A stretch of 64,000 bases of DNA. It comes from UBA1444 sp964521625 (GTDB lineage Bacteria; Bacillota; Negativicutes; UBA1444). The number at the start of each line of letters is the position of its first letter. Within the stretch, counting starts at the first letter, position 1. This document shows, piece after piece, positions 26,203 through 34,318 of this stretch. A program made the position numbers and the translations under genes. A model generated the notes under the pieces. It did no database searches and was not told where the DNA came from. It worked only from the letters and a program-made list of their open reading frames with translations. Location of the stretch: the NCBI GenBank assembly GCA_964521625.1, contig CAZFSM010000021.1, forward strand, positions 1 through 64,000. The letters run 5' to 3'.

Positions 26203-27192
26203 CTATAGCCAGCGGATGATCAGCGAACCCCAAGTCAGGCCGCCGCCAAAACCGGTCAGCGCAATTAGGTCGCCCGATTCGATCCGGCCGGTCTCCAGCG
26301 CCTCGTGCAGCGCAATTGGAATCGTGGCCGAAGATGTGTTGCCGTAACGCTCGACATTAATCATAAATTTATCCATCGGCAAATCCATCCAGCGTGCCGC
26401 CGACTCAATAATTCGCCTGTTGGCCTGGTGCGGGATGATCAACTTTAAATCGCTCTTTGCAAGACCCGCCAGTTCCAGCGCCCGTTCTGTCGCCTCCGGC
26501 AGCTTCTTCATCGCAAAACGGAACACTTCGCTACCGTTCATCTGCATCTTGTTGCGCTTTTGCGCCAGCACCTCCGGTGTAGCCGGTTCACGCGAACCGC
26601 CAGCGGGCACCATCATGTATTTTCCGCCCGAACCATCCGCTCCCAGCGTCGCCGACAATATCCCATAACCAGCCGGTACTTGGCGCAGCACAACCGCTCC
26701 TGCGCCGTCGCCGATCAGCAGACTGGTGTCGCGGTCGGACCAGTTGGTCACCGAAGATACTACCTCGGTTCCCACCACCAGCACCGTCCGGTATAACCCG
26801 CTACGGATAAACTGCTCGGCCACTGTCAGCGCATAGACAAAGCCCGAACAAACCGCCGTCAGGTCAAACGCCGGCGTAGTGTTTAGCCCCAATTTTTCTG
26901 CAATCACGCAGGCGGTCGAGGGGAACTGCATATCCGGCGTCACTGTCGCTACAATAATCAGGTCCAGTTCACTCGCTGCGACTCCCGCCTGGTCCATAGC
27001 CCGCTGCGCGGCCACGACGCCCAGATCCGAAGCCGACTGTCCCGGTTCTGCAATATGCCGCTGCCGGATACCGGACATCGTCTCGATCCATTCTGCACTG
27101 ACATTCAAGATGCCAGCCAATTCTGCGTTCGTGAGAATTTTTTCCGGCACGTACATGCCAACACCAACGATTCCAATCCCTATTTTCTCCAT
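26203..27192 (-). CDS. FabH-like 3-oxoacyl-ACP synthase III (copy 2)
   Basis: The 329-residue thiolase-fold enzyme has the KASIII triad: Cys in FDLTAVCSGFVYALTVA (about 112), His in LIIPHQANRRII (about 250) and Asn in RYGNTSSATIPIALHEAL (about 280). It ends TGFGGGLTWGSLIIRW as FabH does. The reaction is Claisen condensation, or acyl transfer, from an acyl-CoA or acyl donor to an ACP-bound partner. It lies three bases after a closely related FabH gene, which indicates tandem duplication. No FabD, FabG, FabZ or FabF is in the operon, so it probably acts in a special pathway rather than membrane lipid synthesis. Confidence 0.93.
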   Translation of the reverse strand: MEKIGIGIVGVGMYVPEKILTNAELAGILNVSAEWIETMSGIRQRHIAEPGQSASDLGVVAAQRAMDQAGVAASELDLIIVATVTPDMQFPSTACVIAEKLGLNTTPAFDLTAVCSGFVYALTVAEQFIRSGLYRTVLVVGTEVVSSVTNWSDRDTSLLIGDGAGAVVLRQVPAGYGILSATLGADGSGGKYMMVPAGGSREPATPEVLAQKRNKMQMNGSEVFRFAMKKLPEATERALELAGLAKSDLKLIIPHQANRRIIESAARWMDLPMDKFMINVERYGNTSSATIPIALHEALETGRIESGDLIALTGFGGGLTWGSLIIRWL

Positions 27193-27195
27193 TGT

Positions 27196-28215
27196 CTAAA
27201 CCTCACTGCTTTCCAGAGAATCCTCGCCAGTCCAGCGCATCACTGCCGCGCCCCAGGTCAACCCTGCGCCAAACCCTGTCAGCACTAACACATCCCCCGG
27301 TTTTATCCGACCGGTTGCCAGCGCTTCATGCAAGGCAATTGGAATCGAAGCCGACGAGGTATTGCCATAACGATCGATATTCACCATGAACTTTTCCAGT
27401 GGCAACTCCATCCGCCTAGCCGCCGCCTCGATGATTCGCAGATTGGCCTGATGTGGCACAAACAGCGCGACATCTTCCGGTGTTAAACCGGCCAGTGCCA
27501 GCGCCTGAACGGTCACTTCCGGCAGCATTCGCATCGCGAACTTGAATACTTCTGATCCGTGCATGTGCAGCTTGTTGAGATTTGCGGCCAGCCCCTCCGC
27601 CGTCAACGGCATCCGTGAACCGCCTGCTGGCAACGAGAGCTCTTTGCCACCACCGCCATCGGCGCCCAGCTTCATCGCCAAAATTCCTTGGCCCGCCGCC
27701 ACCGGCCGCAGCACTACCGCACCCGCGCCATCCGCCAGCAAAATACAAGTCTCGCGATCGGTCCAGTTGGTCACCTTCGACAACACCTCGGCGCCGATCA
27801 CCAGCACTGTGCGGTAAAACCCGTTGACGATGAACTGACTGCCAATCGTCAGGGCATAGATAAACCCGGTGCAACCTGCCGTCACATCAAAGGCCGGCGT
27901 AGTGGTTAGCCCCAACTTTTCCGCAATCACGCAGGCGGTCGCGGGAAACTGCATATCCGAAGTTGCAGTCGCCACAATAATCAGATCGATTTCCTGCGGC
28001 GTCACGCCGGCTTTCGCCAATGCTTCGCGCGCCGCGACAAGCCCCAGGTCGGAGGCAGCCTGGTCCGCCTCCGCGATGCGGCGCTGCCGGATGCCGGTTC
28101 GTTCCTGAATCCAGGCGTCATTCGTATCAACGATTTGCGCCAGTTCATCATTGGTCAGCACGCGTTCCGGCAAGCATACACCTACGCCAATGATACCGGC
28201 ATTAATTTTTTCCAT
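27196..28215 (-). CDS. FabH-like 3-oxoacyl-ACP synthase III (copy 1)
   Basis: The 339-residue paralogue of the next gene also has the complete triad: Cys in FDVTAGCTGFIYALTIG, His in LFVPHQANLRII and Asn in RYGNTSSASIPIALHEAL. WIQERTGIRQRR near residue 33 is the usual FabH CoA-contact region. ATG 28215 has GGAGG about ten bases upstream and follows the SpoIIE-type gene by seven bases; a longer frame reaching 28296 is shadow. Having two KASIII enzymes side by side suggests either a heterodimer or two successive acyl transfers. Confidence 0.93.
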   Translation of the reverse strand: MEKINAGIIGVGVCLPERVLTNDELAQIVDTNDAWIQERTGIRQRRIAEADQAASDLGLVAAREALAKAGVTPQEIDLIIVATATSDMQFPATACVIAEKLGLTTTPAFDVTAGCTGFIYALTIGSQFIVNGFYRTVLVIGAEVLSKVTNWTDRETCILLADGAGAVVLRPVAAGQGILAMKLGADGGGGKELSLPAGGSRMPLTAEGLAANLNKLHMHGSEVFKFAMRMLPEVTVQALALAGLTPEDVALFVPHQANLRIIEAAARRMELPLEKFMVNIDRYGNTSSASIPIALHEALATGRIKPGDVLVLTGFGAGLTWGAAVMRWTGEDSLESSEV

Positions 28216-28222
28216 CTCCTGC

Positions 28223-30154
28223 TCAACCTCCACTCGGTCCAAAATAACGCAATGCCAGCATCGTGATGTCATCGGACTGCTCCGCGCCATCAACAAAGGT
28301 AGTCAATTCGTCTGAAATTCCGTTCACCATCGCCACGCAGCCGGCCTGACCATGTCGGACCAGCGCCTCCTGCATCCGGTCATTGCCAAACAACTGGTCT
28401 GCCGCATTCATTGCTTCATTGATGCCGTCTGTGTACAGGTACAGGCTGTCGCCAGCCGCCAACGTCATCTCCGCTTCGGTGAACTGAATGTCTTCCATCG
28501 CGCCGGCCACCACGCCTCTGGTTTTCGGCAGGAACGTCGCCGTTCCGCCAGCCGCCAGCAATAGCGGCAGGTTATGCCCGGCATTGGCCCAGCGGAAATT
28601 GCCGGATGGCAAGTGCACCACGCCGCAGAACAAGGTCACAAACATGCTGGCCTCGTTGTTGCGGGACAATTCATTATTGACCCGGTGCAGTACTTTTCCC
28701 GGCGACTTCTCTTCATGAAAAAATGCCCGCAGGAACGTGCGTGTCACTGCCATGAACAGCGCCGCCGCAATTCCTTTGCCGGAGACATCGCCGATGACGA
28801 TCCATAAGTGGTCTGGGTCAGGCATCATGAAATCGTAGAAATCACCGCCCACTTCACGGGCCGGCGTCATCATCGCATACAGTTCAAAATCATCCCGGTC
28901 GGGAAACGGCGGGAACGTCTTGGGCACCAATTCCATCTGGATGCTCTGCGCAATCCTTAGTTCGCTCTCAATCCGTTCTTTGGACGTCGCCGCCACTTCC
29001 AGCATGGTAATGTGCGCTTTCAGGTCATCCCGCATCACAACAAAAGACTGTGCCAGGCGGGCTACCTCGTCATCGCCGGCGATCTGGGGCAGTGGCGCAT
29101 CGAGACTGCCTGCGGCCAAAATACGGGTTGATTCGGCCAATTTGCGCAGCGGTCCGGTAATCGAGCGGGCGATCAGCAAAACAACCGGGATCAGCAATAA
29201 GAACCCGACGATGGCAATCATCGCTTCTTTGCGGCTCAGTTCCGCCACTTTGCCCATAAGTTCGGCTTCCGGGAAAAAGATGCCGATCGACCAGCCATTG
29301 GCTACAATCGGCTGATACAACAACCAGCCCTGTTGGCCAGAAAACATCGTTCCGTAAGGGATAAATCCGCTTTTCCCCTTGACCATTTCGCGGCCCAGGG
29401 CCCGCAGGGGGACGTTATTTTTCTCTTCAGCCAAGCTGAACATATTGTCATTCAGAATCAACGCCCGATTAGGATGACTGATCAACGTACCATTTTGTGA
29501 GACTAGAAAGGCAAAACCCTCTTTACCGAGCGGCAACGAATTCAAAAGGTCAGCCAGCCATTCCAGCGAAATATCACAACTGACCACACCGAGAAATTTG
29601 CCCTGTTCATCAATAATCGGCGAGGAGTAAGTGACCATCAGCGCATTGCCGCGCCCCTCCGCCCGGTAAGGCTCAATCCAGACCGGTCGTTGCACCAGCT
29701 GGGGAATCGCGTACCAGTCCTGGACAAAATAAAGCGCGGCCTGCTTTCCCCGGTCATCACGGACCAGTTGGTTCCAGGAACGATAAACATAGGGAGCGGT
29801 GTAGTTCTGGCTAAAACCGAACGCGCCTGGCTCCAGGGCCACCGTAGCGCCGTAAATCTCGCTGTTATCACGGACCAGTCTTTCCAATAGCGTGAACAGA
29901 ACTTCCTGACTGGGCGGGGCATTGAGTTCCATCCGGCCATCCAAGCCCTCGACAATTTTTCGCGCCGCAATCTCGACCAGCTCGATCCGCCCGGTCGTAG
30001 CCCGGGCCATCTGCCACGCTTTGTCTTCTAGTTCCTGCTCAAGGATCTGGCGGGCGATGACATAGCCATAACCGATCACTGCCGAAAGAATCAGCACGGA
30101 AGCTAGCAGCACCGACACTGACAACCGCCAGGCGATACTCCACTTACGGAACAT
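28223..30154 (-). CDS. Cache-HAMP-SpoIIE/PP2C serine phosphatase (RsbU-like)
   Basis: The 643-residue membrane protein has a membrane segment at 5-30, a periplasmic double-Cache domain to about 290 (NSEIYGATVALEPGAFGFSQ, VSCDISLEWLADLLNSLPLG), a second segment near 305-325, HAMP to about 385 and a C-terminal SpoIIE domain (about 415-640). The metal-binding Asp residues are in REVGGDFYDF, VIGDVSGKGIAAALFMA and DDITMLALRY. It should remove phosphate from the STAS antagonist encoded two genes upstream, in response to an external signal. ATG 30154 follows GGGGGG at seven bases and overlaps the end of the preceding binding-protein gene, so the two are coupled. Confidence 0.93.
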   Translation of the reverse strand: MFRKWSIAWRLSVSVLLASVLILSAVIGYGYVIARQILEQELEDKAWQMARATTGRIELVEIAARKIVEGLDGRMELNAPPSQEVLFTLLERLVRDNSEIYGATVALEPGAFGFSQNYTAPYVYRSWNQLVRDDRGKQAALYFVQDWYAIPQLVQRPVWIEPYRAEGRGNALMVTYSSPIIDEQGKFLGVVSCDISLEWLADLLNSLPLGKEGFAFLVSQNGTLISHPNRALILNDNMFSLAEEKNNVPLRALGREMVKGKSGFIPYGTMFSGQQGWLLYQPIVANGWSIGIFFPEAELMGKVAELSRKEAMIAIVGFLLLIPVVLLIARSITGPLRKLAESTRILAAGSLDAPLPQIAGDDEVARLAQSFVVMRDDLKAHITMLEVAATSKERIESELRIAQSIQMELVPKTFPPFPDRDDFELYAMMTPAREVGGDFYDFMMPDPDHLWIVIGDVSGKGIAAALFMAVTRTFLRAFFHEEKSPGKVLHRVNNELSRNNEASMFVTLFCGVVHLPSGNFRWANAGHNLPLLLAAGGTATFLPKTRGVVAGAMEDIQFTEAEMTLAAGDSLYLYTDGINEAMNAADQLFGNDRMQEALVRHGQAGCVAMVNGISDELTTFVDGAEQSDDITMLALRYFGPSGG

Positions 30155-31154
30155 AACCCAGCCCCCCTGCGGTAAAATCTTCATACGCAGGCGCGCTGCG
30201 AATCATCCCCTGCTGGACCATGACCTCGACCGTGCGGTCATAATCCTGCCGCGATAAACTGCCAAAGGTCCACCTGTCCCGTTCGCCGGGAATGACACTG
30301 GCAAGAATTTTCTCCAGCATCCACTTCATGTGAGGTCGATTGGTCAGCACTTTGTCCCGGGTGACGTAATCCATCACGATATCAAGCGTCTCGTCCTGAT
30401 GCGTCGCCGCATAACGCCAGCCAGCCAGAGATGCCTCGCGAAACGCTTTCACCAGTTCCGGATTTTGCCGCAATCGTTCCTGCGTGGTATAGATTCCATC
30501 TTCGGGAAAACCAAATCCATCTTCTCGCAAAAAGAACAGTTTCATCTCTTCCATATCGAGTCCCGTCTGATACACCATATGCACCTCGTTATAGTACATG
30601 GCCGAACAAGCCTCGACGCCCCTTAGCAAAAACAAATTTACCGAGTAGTACTGCGGAAATATCCGCGGACTGGAGCCAATGGACTGAAACCAGGCCAAAT
30701 AAGGCGCGCGAAAATCGCCGCCCCAGATGCTGACTTTGCGGCCGGACAACTCAATTGGCCAGTTTATATTGTCAGCTTTGCGCGTAATCAGCACCAGATT
30801 TGAGGTGTTGACAATCTGCGCCACCTGCGTCAACCTGACCGACTGTTCATTACGGGACAGAGCTGTACTGAGCCAAAGGGAGGCAAAATCGACTTCACCG
30901 CGAATCAAAGAATCAGCCGGGTCCAGCCCCGGGCCACCGGGAACGATGCTGACATCAAGACCCCGGTCTTTATAAAAACCCTTTTCCAGTGCGACATAAT
31001 AACCGGCGAACTGCGCCTGGTGGCTCCATTGCAACATGATTCGCACCGGCTGCGCCGCTAAGATCCGCACCGGATCGATTACGCCAACGGCAATCAGTAT
31101 GGCAATGGCAAAACCAATCGACAATTTTGCCGCCTTGAGACTACTTTTCGCCAT
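30144..31154 (-). CDS. periplasmic NMT1/THI5-like (SsuA/TauA-type) binding protein
   Basis: The 336-residue protein has a signal-anchor-like N-terminus (SIGFAIAILIAVGVIDPVRILAA) and the NMT1/THI5 pattern IMLQWSHQAQFAGYYVALEKGFYKDRGLDV, GLDPADSLIRGEVDFA and VSIWGGDFRAPYLAWF. This family binds pyrimidine precursors, sulfonates or nitrogen compounds for ABC importers. No permease or ATPase gene is near; instead the gene overlaps the Cache-SpoIIE phosphatase downstream and the HATPase gene upstream. I infer that it is a signal-binding subunit feeding the phosphatase rather than a transporter component. Its ligand cannot be read from sequence. Confidence 0.85.
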   Translation of the reverse strand: MAKSSLKAAKLSIGFAIAILIAVGVIDPVRILAAQPVRIMLQWSHQAQFAGYYVALEKGFYKDRGLDVSIVPGGPGLDPADSLIRGEVDFASLWLSTALSRNEQSVRLTQVAQIVNTSNLVLITRKADNINWPIELSGRKVSIWGGDFRAPYLAWFQSIGSSPRIFPQYYSVNLFLLRGVEACSAMYYNEVHMVYQTGLDMEEMKLFFLREDGFGFPEDGIYTTQERLRQNPELVKAFREASLAGWRYAATHQDETLDIVMDYVTRDKVLTNRPHMKWMLEKILASVIPGERDRWTFGSLSRQDYDRTVEVMVQQGMIRSAPAYEDFTAGGLGYVP

Positions 31155-31557
31155 AACGGACAGCCAGTGACAAAATATTTTGCGTCCCGCTACGGCTATA
31201 ATGAACGTCGTCGAGCATCCGGCGGATTAAAAAAACACCGAGCCCGCCTACCTGACGATTTTCCAGCTCTGCCTTGATATCCGGCGTCTCCATCGCCATC
31301 GGGTCAAATGGCACGCCGGAATCAATCAGTTTAATTCGAAACATCTCGGCTTCACGGGAAATCTGAACGATGACTTCACCCGGTGGAATTTCATAGGCGT
31401 AGCTGCAAATATTGGCAGTCGCCTCTTCCACAGCCAATTCAAGGTGCATGATCCGTTTGGGGTGAACACCAAAGGATTCCGCTGTCGCCGAGACAAATTC
31501 CACCATCGCGGGAATGGCCTCCAGCTTTGCCACAAACGTTTGTTCAACGGTTTCCAT
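31141..31557 (-). CDS. RsbW-like anti-sigma serine kinase (HATPase)
   Basis: The 138-residue protein has the GHKL ATPase boxes: N box HLELAVEEATANICSYAY, G1 IDSGVPFDP and G2 VGGLGVFLIRRMLDDV. Such kinases phosphorylate a STAS antagonist and hold a sigma factor or other target. ATG 31557 is ten bases after GGAGG and slightly beyond the STAS stop; the frame also offers GTG 31566. Partners are the STAS protein upstream and the SpoIIE phosphatase downstream. No sigma-factor gene is in the operon, so the output target is elsewhere or is not a sigma factor. Confidence 0.93.
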   Translation of the reverse strand: METVEQTFVAKLEAIPAMVEFVSATAESFGVHPKRIMHLELAVEEATANICSYAYEIPPGEVIVQISREAEMFRIKLIDSGVPFDPMAMETPDIKAELENRQVGGLGVFLIRRMLDDVHYSRSGTQNILSLAVRYGEK

Positions 31558-31562
31558 CTGAC

Positions 31563-31895
31563 TCACTCCTCCGCCATTGCTTGCGTCACATCGGGGAACA
31601 CGCGCAGAATGTTGTCAAAACCGGATACGGTGACTACTTCCTCTACTAGTCCGGACAAGGAGCACAGTGACAGGCTGCCGTTTTGCGCCTTCAATTTTTT
31701 TGTGGCAGCCAAAATGCTGCGCAAGCCGGCGCTGCTGATGTATTCAAGCCCGCCCAGGTCCAGGATGAAGCGGCGCTGCCCTTGTTCAATCCATTGCATG
31801 CATTCTTGTTCAAACTGGCTCGAGTTGCTGATATCCAGACGGCCCTCCAACTTCACTACCCAATAACCCTTTTCTTCTTGTGTTTTTACATTCAT
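31563..31895 (-). CDS. STAS-domain anti-anti-sigma factor (RsbV-like)
   Basis: The 110-residue protein is a single STAS domain with WVVKLEGRLDISNSSQFEQE and LDLGGLEYISSAGLRSILAA, the latter carrying the phospho-acceptor Ser. The kinase encoded next should phosphorylate it and the SpoIIE phosphatase reactivate it. ATG 31895 is eight bases after GGAGAG and is preferred to GTG 31904, which is too close to that site. It follows the aminotransferase gene by 35 bases. Confidence 0.93.
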   Translation of the reverse strand: MNVKTQEEKGYWVVKLEGRLDISNSSQFEQECMQWIEQGQRRFILDLGGLEYISSAGLRSILAATKKLKAQNGSLSLCSLSGLVEEVVTVSGFDNILRVFPDVTQAMAEE

Positions 31896-31930
31896 GTTTG
31901 TCACTCTCCATTATTTATTCTACTGAACAA

Positions 31931-33052
31931 TCAAACCGGTAAAATCTTTTTCAATCCGTCCACCAGTTTCTCCATCACCGGTAACGTTCCCAAGGTGACC
32001 CGGATGTGGTTGGGAAAGCGGAATCCGGTCATTGAGCGGACCATCAGCCCCTGAGTCATCAGTTTGCGGTAAGCCAACGTGTCGCTCATTGGCAGCCGAA
32101 TCATCATATAGTTTGCCTCACCGGCCAGATGGAACAAGCCCAGTTTTTCCAGTTCGCCATCAAGGAACGCTCTAGCCTCGCGAACCATCGCCCGAGTCCT
32201 GGCGACATGCTCTTCAGCATCTTCCAGCGAACCGAGCGCCGCTTGCTGGGCAAATGTGTTCACGGAATAAACGACGCAAGTGCGACGGACCACCTCAATC
32301 AGTTTTTCCGCTCCCGCCATGAAACCGATTCGCAGCCCGGCCAGGGCAAACATCTTGGAAAACGTGCGAAACACAAGCAAATTCGGATATTCGTGTAACA
32401 ACTTCATCCCATTGGGAAAATCGGCCGCCTCGACAAATTCGCAGTAGGCCTCATCGAGCACCACGATCTGCCTGCCATCGATCCGGTCGAGGAACTGGCG
32501 CAGTTTGTCCTCGCTCCAGTAACTGCCGGTCGGGTTGTTGGGACTGCAGAGAAAGATCACCTTGGTCCGCGCGTCAATCGCCGCCAACATTGCTGCCGCA
32601 TCAAACCCGTAATCCTCGCCCAGCGGCGCCAGGCGGGCTTCATAGCCGGAGAACTCGGCCACCCACTCATACACCGCGAAGGTCTTGTCGGCAGTGATGA
32701 TATTATCGCCTTCCTGGCAAAACGCCTTGATCACGAACGCAATCACTTCGTTCGCGCCATTGCCGACGATAAACGAATCCGGCGAAAGACCGAACCGCGC
32801 CGCCAGCTTCGTCCGCAAATGGAAAGCGTCCCCGCTCGGATAGACCGATGCCTGAAACAGATCCATCGCCGCCAAGGCTTCCAGCGCTTTTGGCGACGGC
32901 CCCAGCGCGTTTTCGTTATTATTCAGGCGATAAATCAATGGACACCCGAACATCTGTCGCAACACGTCGTCGGGTTTGCTGGGAATGTAAGGCTCGATGG
33001 TCTGAATATGGCGCGGAACCAGCGATTCCAGCGGTGGAAACGAACCGGGCAC
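31931..33052 (-). CDS. HisC-like class I/II PLP aminotransferase
   Basis: The 373-residue fold-type I enzyme resembles histidinol-phosphate aminotransferase: LNNNENALGPSPKALEAL, VGNGANEVIAF, FLCSPNNPTGSYWS, VLDEAYCEFVE, and the PLP Lys in FRTFSKMFALAGLRIGF, with the substrate Arg in MIRLP and the C-terminal FPNHIRVTLGT. HisC homologues are often recruited in secondary pathways to aminate aldehydes or keto acids. No other histidine genes are present, so I infer a role in the operon's product rather than in histidine synthesis. GTG 33052 has GGGGGAGG eight bases upstream, inside the end of the preceding gene. Confidence 0.88.
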   Translation of the reverse strand: MPGSFPPLESLVPRHIQTIEPYIPSKPDDVLRQMFGCPLIYRLNNNENALGPSPKALEALAAMDLFQASVYPSGDAFHLRTKLAARFGLSPDSFIVGNGANEVIAFVIKAFCQEGDNIITADKTFAVYEWVAEFSGYEARLAPLGEDYGFDAAAMLAAIDARTKVIFLCSPNNPTGSYWSEDKLRQFLDRIDGRQIVVLDEAYCEFVEAADFPNGMKLLHEYPNLLVFRTFSKMFALAGLRIGFMAGAEKLIEVVRRTCVVYSVNTFAQQAALGSLEDAEEHVARTRAMVREARAFLDGELEKLGLFHLAGEANYMMIRLPMSDTLAYRKLMTQGLMVRSMTGFRFPNHIRVTLGTLPVMEKLVDGLKKILPV

Positions 33053-33055
33053 TGC

Positions 33056-34315
33056 CTACGCCTCCCCCCGCTGTGTCCAGACCAACACGTCACCCTTGCC
33101 GCCCCAGGGTAAAATGTACTGCGGCGCAAAGCCGCTATCCAGCAAGGCGGGACTCAGGATTGCCTGACCGGCCTCGCCGGCATCCAGCTGGAAAACGATC
33201 TCGCTAAACCCGGCCTGCCGCAAGGCCACGACGTGTTGTTTCAATACAGCGGTCGCATCGTCTCCCACCCAGAGCGCCGTCAGGACTACCTGGCCGGCGG
33301 CACGGTTCATCCGGGCCGAAAACGCCGATCGGGCCGAATGAGCTTCGCCCTGACTTTCCACCAGATGCAGCTGGCGCGGCAGATACAGCCGCTCGATTTC
33401 CGCCTGATAAAACCCGACGATGGCGGGATGAAGGTAGGCCACCGTGCCATTATCCTCTTCCAGTTGGCGATACAGGACCGAACCCTCTGGATTCAGCGAC
33501 TCGAAAAATCCGCTCGGCATTCCGCTTGGCGGTTGTTGCACCACCAGGCAAAGCAATCCCTGACGGGCCAGTTTGGCCAGACAGGCTTCCACCGCCTGCG
33601 TCGCCAACCGGGGCTGGTCGCAGAAAACAAAAGGTCCATAAGCCTCAGCCATCTTGTTGTGGCAATGCCACAGCATACCGGCGCCGAGGTTGCCTTTGCC
33701 GTCGACCAGCAAGGCCGCGCCGTATTCGCCGAGCAAAACCATGTCGGCCAGTTTGCCGGGAAACTGAAACTGCGGCGGCGCCTTGACACCATATTTCGAC
33801 CAAACCCGCGTCGCAAACTGCTTGAGCAGCTCCGCTTCCGGCGGGACAAGGCGGAAGCTCCCGCTGGCGGTGAAATCCGTTAGCACATCCTTGGCCGGCG
33901 GGTAAACCTTCTCTTTGATAAAATGCACACCCATTTCCGCGTCTTCGGCCGAAATCCGGAGCTGATCGACCGTCCGCGCCGCCAGCAACAACCCCATCTC
34001 GTCAAGCGACTTTTCATCGTCGGAGGAAACCGTCGCGGTGATATTGAATGCTTCCACCGGCAGACCGCCGCGCTGGAACCGGCAGACCACCTCGGCGTAA
34101 TAGCCGGCGTAGCGGCAACTCAGCCGCAACCGGTGTCCCGCTCCGCTCCGGTTGGTCAGAAAAGAATACACTTCCTCTACCGCCAAAGCCAAGTGCATCG
34201 CCTCGCCCCGGCCCATGCCGAAAGCTTGCACCGCCTGCTCGACACAGCCGGTCGCCAGAGGCAAAAACTGGGCCTGAAACGGCATCTGCAGTTCTATCGT
34301 CTGTTTGTGTGGCAT
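33056..34315 (-). CDS. degenerate HATPase fused to a GNAT-like module
   Basis: The 419-residue protein starts like an RsbW-type ATPase (LPLATGCVEQAVQAFGMGRG, MHLALAVEEVYSFLTNRSG). The N-box Asn position is not conserved, the G1 box is replaced by RGGLPVEAFN and the G2 glycines are mostly lost (DEMGLLLAARTVDQL). It may therefore bind a partner without being an active kinase. From about residue 150 a double GNAT-like module follows (ALLVDGKGNLGAGMLWHC, IERLYLPRQLHL, DSGFAPQYILPWGGKGDVLV) matching the pattern of the 24819-25847 protein. The fusion links the regulatory and biosynthetic halves of the operon. Spacing to both neighbours is three bases. Confidence 0.7.
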   Translation of the reverse strand: MPHKQTIELQMPFQAQFLPLATGCVEQAVQAFGMGRGEAMHLALAVEEVYSFLTNRSGAGHRLRLSCRYAGYYAEVVCRFQRGGLPVEAFNITATVSSDDEKSLDEMGLLLAARTVDQLRISAEDAEMGVHFIKEKVYPPAKDVLTDFTASGSFRLVPPEAELLKQFATRVWSKYGVKAPPQFQFPGKLADMVLLGEYGAALLVDGKGNLGAGMLWHCHNKMAEAYGPFVFCDQPRLATQAVEACLAKLARQGLLCLVVQQPPSGMPSGFFESLNPEGSVLYRQLEEDNGTVAYLHPAIVGFYQAEIERLYLPRQLHLVESQGEAHSARSAFSARMNRAAGQVVLTALWVGDDATAVLKQHVVALRQAGFSEIVFQLDAGEAGQAILSPALLDSGFAPQYILPWGGKGDVLVWTQRGEA

Positions 34316-34318
34316 CGT

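Noticed and set aside
30144..31154. Reading the NMT1/THI5-like protein as part of an ABC importer
   Set aside because: No permease or ATPase gene is adjacent; it overlaps the SpoIIE-type phosphatase and HATPase genes, so a signalling role fits better.
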